Assembly (NCBI GenBank): GCA_964527565.1
Contig: CAZGOY010000019.1
Coordinates: 1 to 60,135, forward strand
Length of the DNA: 60,135 nt
Direction: 5' to 3'
Source: JAGXQV01 sp964527565
Lineage (GTDB): Bacteria; Pseudomonadota; Gammaproteobacteria; Burkholderiales; Sulfuricellaceae
A model generated the notes under the pieces. That model saw nothing but the letters and a program-made list of their open reading frames with translations, was not told where the DNA came from and did no database searches. The stretch's first letter is position 1; the number at the start of each line of letters is the position of its first letter. The position numbers and the translations under genes are program-made. Shown here piece after piece: positions 55,262 through 60,135 of the stretch.

Positions 55262-56470
55262 ATGTCCAAACTCGTTAATCCGCACGGTGGCGGCGAACTG
55301 AAACCCCTGCTGTTGAGCGGCGAAGCACAAAAGGCCGAACTGGCGCGCGCGCAATCCTTGACCAAAGTCACCCTGTCGTCGCGCGAGACCGGCGACCTCA
55401 TCATGATGGGTATCGGCGGCTTTACTCCGCTCGACGGCTTCATGACCCATTCCGACTGGCAGGGCGTCTGCGACGGCTACAAAATGACCAGCGGCCTGTT
55501 CTGGCCGATCCCCGTCACCCTGTCGACGGACGACGACGCCATCAAGGTCGGCACCGATGTCGCGCTGGTGAATGGCGAAAACGGCGAAATCATGGGTACC
55601 ATGAAAATCACCGAGAAGTACGCCATCGACAAGAGCCACGAATGCATGCAGGTCTACAAGACCACCGACATGGAGCACCCCGGCGTCAAGATGGTCATGG
55701 ATCAGGGCAAGTACAACCTGGCCGGCCCGGTCAAGGTCCTGTCCACCGGCACCTTCAAGGAAGAGTACGGCGACCAGTTCATGACCCCGGCGGAAACCCG
55801 TGCCGCCTTCGAGAAGATGGGCTGGTCCAAGATCGCCGCCTTCCAGACCCGCAACCCGATGCACCGCTCCCACGAATACTTGGCGAAAATCGCCATCGAA
55901 ACCATGGACGGCGTGCTGGTTCATTCCCTGCTGGGCGCCTTGAAGCCGGGCGACATCCCCGCCGAAGTGCGTTCCGAAGCCATCAGCGTGCTGGTCGAAA
56001 ACTATTTCGCCCCCAACACCGTGATCCAGGCCGGCTACCCGCTGGACATGCGCTACGCCGGGCCGCGCGAAGCCCTGCTGCACGCGCTGTTCCGCCAGAA
56101 CTACGGCTGCTCGCACCTGATCGTGGGCCGTGACCACGCCGGCGTGGGCGACTACTACGGCCCGTTCGACGCGCAGAAGATTTTCGACGAAATCCCCAAG
56201 GGCTCTCTCGAAACCGTCAACATGAACATCGACTGGACCTTCTGGTGCAACAAGTGCGGCGGCATGGCATCGCAACGCACCTGCCCGCACACCAAGGACG
56301 ACCGCATTCTGTTGTCCGGCACCAAGGTGCGTTCGATGCTTTCCGAAGGCAAGGATCTGCCTGTAGAATTCAGCCGCCCCGAAGTGGCCAAGGTGCTGCA
56401 GAAGTATTATGCCGGCCTCACCACCGAGCAGAACGTCAAGGTGGAACTGAAAGGCCATTCCGCCAAATAG
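55262..56470 (+). CDS. sat: Sulfate adenylyltransferase, dissimilatory type
   Basis: 402-aa ATP sulfurylase. In sulfur oxidisers it works in reverse, turning APS and pyrophosphate into sulfate and ATP. The active-site signature is FQTRNPMHRSHE, with GRDHAGVGDYYG and RSMLSEGK; CNKC...CPHTK forms a likely zinc site. The gene precedes aprBA in the same direction. The ATG at 55262 has GGGAG upstream; a much longer frame reaching back to 53603 is antisense to alr and dnaB and is not coding. Confidence 0.96.
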   Translation: MSKLVNPHGGGELKPLLLSGEAQKAELARAQSLTKVTLSSRETGDLIMMGIGGFTPLDGFMTHSDWQGVCDGYKMTSGLFWPIPVTLSTDDDAIKVGTDVALVNGENGEIMGTMKITEKYAIDKSHECMQVYKTTDMEHPGVKMVMDQGKYNLAGPVKVLSTGTFKEEYGDQFMTPAETRAAFEKMGWSKIAAFQTRNPMHRSHEYLAKIAIETMDGVLVHSLLGALKPGDIPAEVRSEAISVLVENYFAPNTVIQAGYPLDMRYAGPREALLHALFRQNYGCSHLIVGRDHAGVGDYYGPFDAQKIFDEIPKGSLETVNMNIDWTFWCNKCGGMASQRTCPHTKDDRILLSGTKVRSMLSEGKDLPVEFSRPEVAKVLQKYYAGLTTEQNVKVELKGHSAK

Positions 56471-56483
56471 TTTTTCAAGGGTT

Positions 56484-56513
56484 GGCCGACTGCACGAGTG
56501 GTCGGCCTTTGTT
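56484..56513 (+). terminator. Hairpin between sat and aprB (weak terminator or processing site)
   Basis: GGCCGAC (56484-56490) pairs with GTCGGCC (56501-56507) around a 10-nt loop, followed by TTTGTT. The U-run is poor, so it may allow read-through and adjust sat relative to aprBA, or protect RNA ends. Confidence 0.55.
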
Positions 56514-56547
56514 CATAAGCAGTAAGTAATCTCAAGGAGTAAACGCA

Positions 56548-57015
56548 ATGCCAACTTTTGTTCGTACCGACAAATGCGACGGCTGCAAGGGCGGCGATAA
56601 AACCGCTTGCATGTACATTTGCCCGCATGATCTGATGAAGCTCGACAAGGATGGTTCCGAAACCGGCCACGCCATGCGCGCCTTCAATCAGGAACCTGAG
56701 CAGTGCTGGGAGTGCTATTCCTGCATCAAGATTTGCCCGCAACAAGCCATCGAAGCCCGCCACTACGCCGACATCGTTCCCTTGGGCGGTTCCGTGCAAC
56801 CGCTGCGCGGCGCCGATTCCATCATGTGGACCATCAAGTTCCGCAACGGCACCATGAAGCGCTTCAAGTTCCCGATCCGTACCACCGACGAAGGCTCCAT
56901 CGACCCCTACGGCGGCAAGCCCACCGCAGTCATGGCCAACATCGCCAAGAGCGGCTTCTTCAATGAGATGAGTGGTTACCGCGCTGGCAACCCCGCCGAG
57001 TTGATCCGCAAGTAA
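56548..57015 (+). CDS. aprB: Adenylylsulfate reductase subunit beta
   Basis: 155-aa iron-sulfur subunit of APS reductase, passing electrons to or from the FAD of AprA. Two cysteine clusters, CDGCKGGDKTACMYICP and CWECYSCIKICP, bind two [4Fe-4S] centres. A C-terminal tail wraps AprA in known structures. AAGGAG stands well placed before the ATG. 46 bases before aprA. Confidence 0.97.
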   Translation: MPTFVRTDKCDGCKGGDKTACMYICPHDLMKLDKDGSETGHAMRAFNQEPEQCWECYSCIKICPQQAIEARHYADIVPLGGSVQPLRGADSIMWTIKFRNGTMKRFKFPIRTTDEGSIDPYGGKPTAVMANIAKSGFFNEMSGYRAGNPAELIRK

Positions 57016-57061
57016 TCCGGCCCGTGGCACTCTGATTAACGAATACTGAAAGGTAAAAGCA

Positions 57062-59086
57062 ATGTCTGGAACTTTTGAAAATCCTGAAGTCGTTCAAGAA
57101 GAAGTTGACATTCTTCTGATCGGTGGCGGCATGGCCAACTGCGGCGCCGCTTATGAAGTCATGCGCTGGGCCGAAGCCGCCAAGGCTGAGAACGGCGTTG
57201 ACCTGAAGATCAAGCTGGTCGACAAGGCCGCCATGGACCGCTCCGGCGCCGTGGCTCAAGGTCTGTCCGCCATCAACACCTACATCGGCGACGCGCAAGA
57301 CCCCGCCGACTACGCCCGCATGGTCTCCAACGACCTGATGGGGATCACCCGCGACGACCTGGCCTATGACCTGGGCCGCCACGTTGACGAATCCGTGCAT
57401 CTGTTCGAAGAATGGGGCCTGCCCATCTGGAAGACCGACGCTGACGGCGTGCGTCACGACGGTGCCGAGTCCATCAAGGAAGGCCTGCCCACCCTGAAGG
57501 ACGGCGGCAAGCCCGTGCGTTCCGGCAAATGGCAGATCATGATCAACGGCGAATCCTACAAGTGGATCGTCGCTGAAGCCGCCAAGAAGGTGCTGGGCTC
57601 CGACCGTATTCAAGAGCGCATCTTCATCGTCAAGCTGGTGAACGACAAGAACGACAAGAACCGCATCGCCGGTGCCGTCGGTTTCTCCACCCGCGAAAAC
57701 AAGGTGTACGTGTACAAGGCCAAGGCTATCCTGCTGGCTGCCGGCGGTTGCGTCAACCTGTTCCGTCCGCGTTCCGTTGGCGAAGGCCAAGGCCGCGCCT
57801 GGTACCCGGTGTGGAACGCTGGTTCCACCTACACCATGGCTGCTGAAGCCGGTGCAGAACTGACGATGATGGAAAACCGCTTCGTGCCGGCCCGCTTCAA
57901 GGACGGTTACGGCCCTGTCGGCGCCTGGTTCCTGCTGTTCAAGGCCCAAGCCACCAACGCCAACGGCGAAGTGTACATGGTCAAGAACAAGGAACTGCTG
58001 AACGACTATCCTCCGTATGGTCAAGCCGCCGTCCCCGCTTCCTGCCTGCGTAACCACCTGATGCTGAAGGAAATGAAGGAAGGCCGCGGCCCGATTTACA
58101 TGGACACCGTCACCGCCCTCGCCAAGCTGCGCGAGACCCTGACGCCGAAGGAAGTGAAGCACCTGGAAGCGGAAGCCTGGGAAGACTTCCTCGACATGTG
58201 TATCGGCCAGTGCGGTATCTGGGTTGGCGAAAACATCGAGCCGGAGAAGAAGAACTCCGAACTGATGCCGACCGAGCCCTACCTGCTGGGTTCCCATTCC
58301 GGTTGCTGCGGTATCTGGGTGTCCGGCCCGGAAGACGTCGGCGCGCCGACGGACGAAGCCAAAGCCGGTGTGCCTGCGCACCTGCCGAAGGGCTGGAACT
58401 GGGGTTACCGCTCCATGACCACCGTGAAGGGTCTGTTCACCGCCGGCGACGGCGTGGGCGCATCCGGCCACAAGTTCTCCTCCGGCTCCCACGCTGAAGG
58501 CCGCCTTGCTGCCAAGGCGATGGTCAAGTACTGCCTGGACAACAAGGACATGAAGGTCGAGCTCGACACCGATGCCGACACCCTGGTTGCCGAGATCTAC
58601 AAGCCGGTGCGCAACTTCCTGGAACACAAGGACTACACCACCGCTATCGACGTGAACCCCAACTACATCACGCCGAAGATGCTGCAATTCCGTCTGCAAA
58701 AGATCATGGACGAGTACGTTGCAGGCGTGGGCACCTACTACACCACCAACGACAAGATGTTGGCCGTGGCTGAAGAGAAGCTGGGCATGCTGAAGGAAGA
58801 CGCCGAGAAGATGCGTGCGAAAGACCTGCACGAACTGCTGCGCGCCTGGGAAAACTACCACCGCATCCTGACGGCGGAAGCCCACATGAAACACATCCAG
58901 TTCCGCGAAGAATCCCGTTACCCGGGCTTCTACTACCGCATGGACAAGAACTTTGTCGATGAGGCAAACTGGAAGTGCTTCGTGAACTCCATCTACGACA
59001 AGACCACCAAGACATGGACCTGCTTCAAGCGCGAACATGTGGATATCGTGGACAAGTCCAAGCTGTTCAAGCCCGCTGCTCACTAA
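57062..59086 (+). CDS. aprA: Adenylylsulfate reductase subunit alpha
   Basis: 674-aa FAD subunit that interconverts APS and sulfite plus AMP. FAD-binding begins at DILLIGGGMANCGAAYEV; RSGAVAQGLSAINTY, AAGGCVNLFRPRS and GDGVGASGHKFSSGSHAEGRLAA are family landmarks. Codon use is strongly biased towards C/G-ending codons, as in highly expressed genes. AAAGG precedes the ATG. In this window no qmo or aprM gene accompanies it; they could lie beyond the right edge. Confidence 0.97.
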   Translation: MSGTFENPEVVQEEVDILLIGGGMANCGAAYEVMRWAEAAKAENGVDLKIKLVDKAAMDRSGAVAQGLSAINTYIGDAQDPADYARMVSNDLMGITRDDLAYDLGRHVDESVHLFEEWGLPIWKTDADGVRHDGAESIKEGLPTLKDGGKPVRSGKWQIMINGESYKWIVAEAAKKVLGSDRIQERIFIVKLVNDKNDKNRIAGAVGFSTRENKVYVYKAKAILLAAGGCVNLFRPRSVGEGQGRAWYPVWNAGSTYTMAAEAGAELTMMENRFVPARFKDGYGPVGAWFLLFKAQATNANGEVYMVKNKELLNDYPPYGQAAVPASCLRNHLMLKEMKEGRGPIYMDTVTALAKLRETLTPKEVKHLEAEAWEDFLDMCIGQCGIWVGENIEPEKKNSELMPTEPYLLGSHSGCCGIWVSGPEDVGAPTDEAKAGVPAHLPKGWNWGYRSMTTVKGLFTAGDGVGASGHKFSSGSHAEGRLAAKAMVKYCLDNKDMKVELDTDADTLVAEIYKPVRNFLEHKDYTTAIDVNPNYITPKMLQFRLQKIMDEYVAGVGTYYTTNDKMLAVAEEKLGMLKEDAEKMRAKDLHELLRAWENYHRILTAEAHMKHIQFREESRYPGFYYRMDKNFVDEANWKCFVNSIYDKTTKTWTCFKREHVDIVDKSKLFKPAAH

Positions 59087-59118
59087 GCAGTTGTCCTGAC
59101 AGTGCAGTAAACTGAATT

Positions 59119-59149
59119 CCGGGCGCCGCGAGGTGCCCGGTTTTCTTTT
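59119..59149 (+). terminator. rho-independent terminator after aprA
   Basis: CCGGGCGCC-GCGA-GGTGCCCGG (one G-U pair) followed by TTTTCTTTT. It begins 32 bases after the aprA stop and probably closes the sat-aprBA unit. Confidence 0.92.
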
Positions 59150-59187
59150 AAGCAAAGGGAGTTTTTCCTCCAATAGTCACCGCCAAG

Positions 59188-59202
59188 CGATTAAATCAAT
59201 CG
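59188..59202. promoter_or_regulatory. Short palindrome upstream of the YkgJ-type gene
   Basis: CGATT-AAATC-AATCG in the 107-base gap between the aprA terminator and the next start codon. Possible operator; no convincing promoter boxes were identified. Confidence 0.3.
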
Positions 59203-59256
59203 GGTGAATATCGGTGGCCGAATTCAGAACCAGCGCTTTACACAGAGGTACACGTC

Positions 59257-60111
59257 ATGGAAAAAATAGTCGACATCAAAGATTCCCCCTTCCCGCAAAG
59301 CCCCGTTGAAGCCACCCAATACGACGGCACCAAGGTCATCCAGTTTCGTTGCTACCCAGGCATTTCCTGTTTCAACGCCTGCTGCAAGAACATCGACATC
59401 ACCCTGACTCCCTACGACATCCTGCGCCTGAAGCGCCGTATGGGCGTGACTTCCGGTGAATTCCTGCGTGAATACACCGAGCCCTATGAAATGGAAAAGG
59501 AAGGCATCGCCGGCGTCAAGTTCAAGCCGGTAGACGGCGGCACCGCCTGCCGCTTCATGCGCGAAGAAGGATGCAGCGTCTATGAAGACCGCCCCACCGC
59601 CTGCCGCTATTACCCGGTCGCGCTCATCTCCCTGCGCCGCCAGGATGAATACACCGACGTCAACTCCTACGCGCTGGTCAAGGAAGACCACTGCAAGGGT
59701 CATCTGGAAAACCGCCCGCTGACCATCGACGAATACCGCGCAGAACAGGGTCTCGACGACTATGACACGCTGGGACGCGGCTGGCGCCAGTTGGTTCTGA
59801 AGAAGAAATCTTCCGGCCCCACCGTCGGAAAACCTTCCAAACGCAGCCTGCAACTATTCTTCATGGGCTGCTATGATCTCGACCGTTTCCGCGAATTCGT
59901 CATCAGCGCGCCATTCAACGATACTTACGATATTCCTGAAGAAACCCGGCAGAAAATTCTTGGCGACGAAACCGAACTGATGCTGTTTGCCTTCAGTTTC
60001 CTGCGGCAAATCATGTTTGGCGAGGAAAATTTCGCCATGAAGGCCGACGCGCTGGAAAAGCATCTGGAACGCAAACGTGAACTAGCAGCCTGTCGGACTT
60101 GCCCCCAATAG
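59257..60111 (+). CDS. YkgJ-family cysteine-cluster protein
   Basis: 284-aa protein of the YkgJ (formerly UPF0153) type, predicted to bind a metal or Fe-S centre. The first cluster is CFNACCKNIDITLTPYDILRL; further cysteines lie in ACRFMREEGCSVY, TACRYYP and KEDHCKGH, and the C-terminus ends in a CRTC pair. No membrane segment. AGAGG lies before the ATG. A terminator separates it from aprA, so it is its own unit; a role in sulfur-enzyme maturation is only a guess from position. Confidence 0.85.
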   Translation: MEKIVDIKDSPFPQSPVEATQYDGTKVIQFRCYPGISCFNACCKNIDITLTPYDILRLKRRMGVTSGEFLREYTEPYEMEKEGIAGVKFKPVDGGTACRFMREEGCSVYEDRPTACRYYPVALISLRRQDEYTDVNSYALVKEDHCKGHLENRPLTIDEYRAEQGLDDYDTLGRGWRQLVLKKKSSGPTVGKPSKRSLQLFFMGCYDLDRFREFVISAPFNDTYDIPEETRQKILGDETELMLFAFSFLRQIMFGEENFAMKADALEKHLERKRELAACRTCPQ

Positions 60112-60135
60112 TGAGATAATTTTGCATTCTGACAA

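Noticed and set aside
56960..59173. 737-codon minus-strand frame
   Set aside because: Exactly antisense to aprA; caused by the strong third-position bias of aprA. No homology pattern or start signal.

Overview
The window looks like the chromosome of a sulfur-oxidising betaproteobacterium (Sulfuricella/Thiobacillus/Gallionellales-like). The basis is a sat-aprB-aprA cluster, a diverging rne/rluC pair, dnaB-alr, and mostly GC-rich coding sequence. This placement is inference; no rRNA, tRNA or CRISPR array was seen.

Layout. (1) 1-5.5 kb is an accessory patch: a HigA antitoxin, a coupled pair made of a Cys-rich 147-aa protein and a 627-aa ImmA/IrrE-type peptidase, and a HepT-MntA pair inserted in a partial tandem duplication of sppA-rof. 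(2) 5.5-13 kb is housekeeping: a HAD phosphatase, rluC, rne with a long leader, a CPA2 antiporter and a double-domain universal stress protein. (3) 12.96-42.62 kb is a nearly unbroken minus-strand run of 35 CDS with no gap above 90 nt. In transcription order it holds a LexA-N-type regulator, MSHA pilus assembly genes (mshI, I2, J, K, L, M, N), the GDP-fucose genes manC-gmd-fcl, an ABC flippase, the pseudaminic acid pathway (pseB, C, F, then G, H, I), a second sugar-modifying set (Gfo/Idh, DegT, GNAT), glycosyltransferases, a gmd paralogue, an 81-aa orphan and a low-molecular-weight tyrosine phosphatase. A VapBC-like pair and an Rpn-type nuclease sit between pseF and pseG. (4) 42.77-50.05 kb, on the plus strand, is a WbpO/WbpP-GT-WbpV-WbpL-WbpM polysaccharide operon. 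(5) 50.1-55.1 kb, minus strand, is dnaB, alr, a five-repeat TPR membrane protein and a second MntA-HepT pair. (6) 55.26-60.1 kb, plus strand, is sat, aprB, aprA and a YkgJ-type cysteine-cluster protein.

How it fits together. The two glycan loci diverge from one 150-bp region at 42.62-42.77 kb. It holds a perfect TTGACA -35 box facing the msh/pse run, a plausible promoter facing the wbp operon, and an inverted repeat lying on one -35 box and against the other. The first minus-strand gene encodes a small LexA-N-type DNA-binding protein, so one regulator may set both outputs. mshN overlaps manC by 4 nt, which ties pilus-assembly genes to fucose and pseudaminic acid synthesis. The most attractive unexplored system is therefore a co-regulated MSHA-type machine plus surface glycan. 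Second are the peptidase pair at 0.44-2.77 kb and the rof/sppA duplication carrying HepT-MntA.
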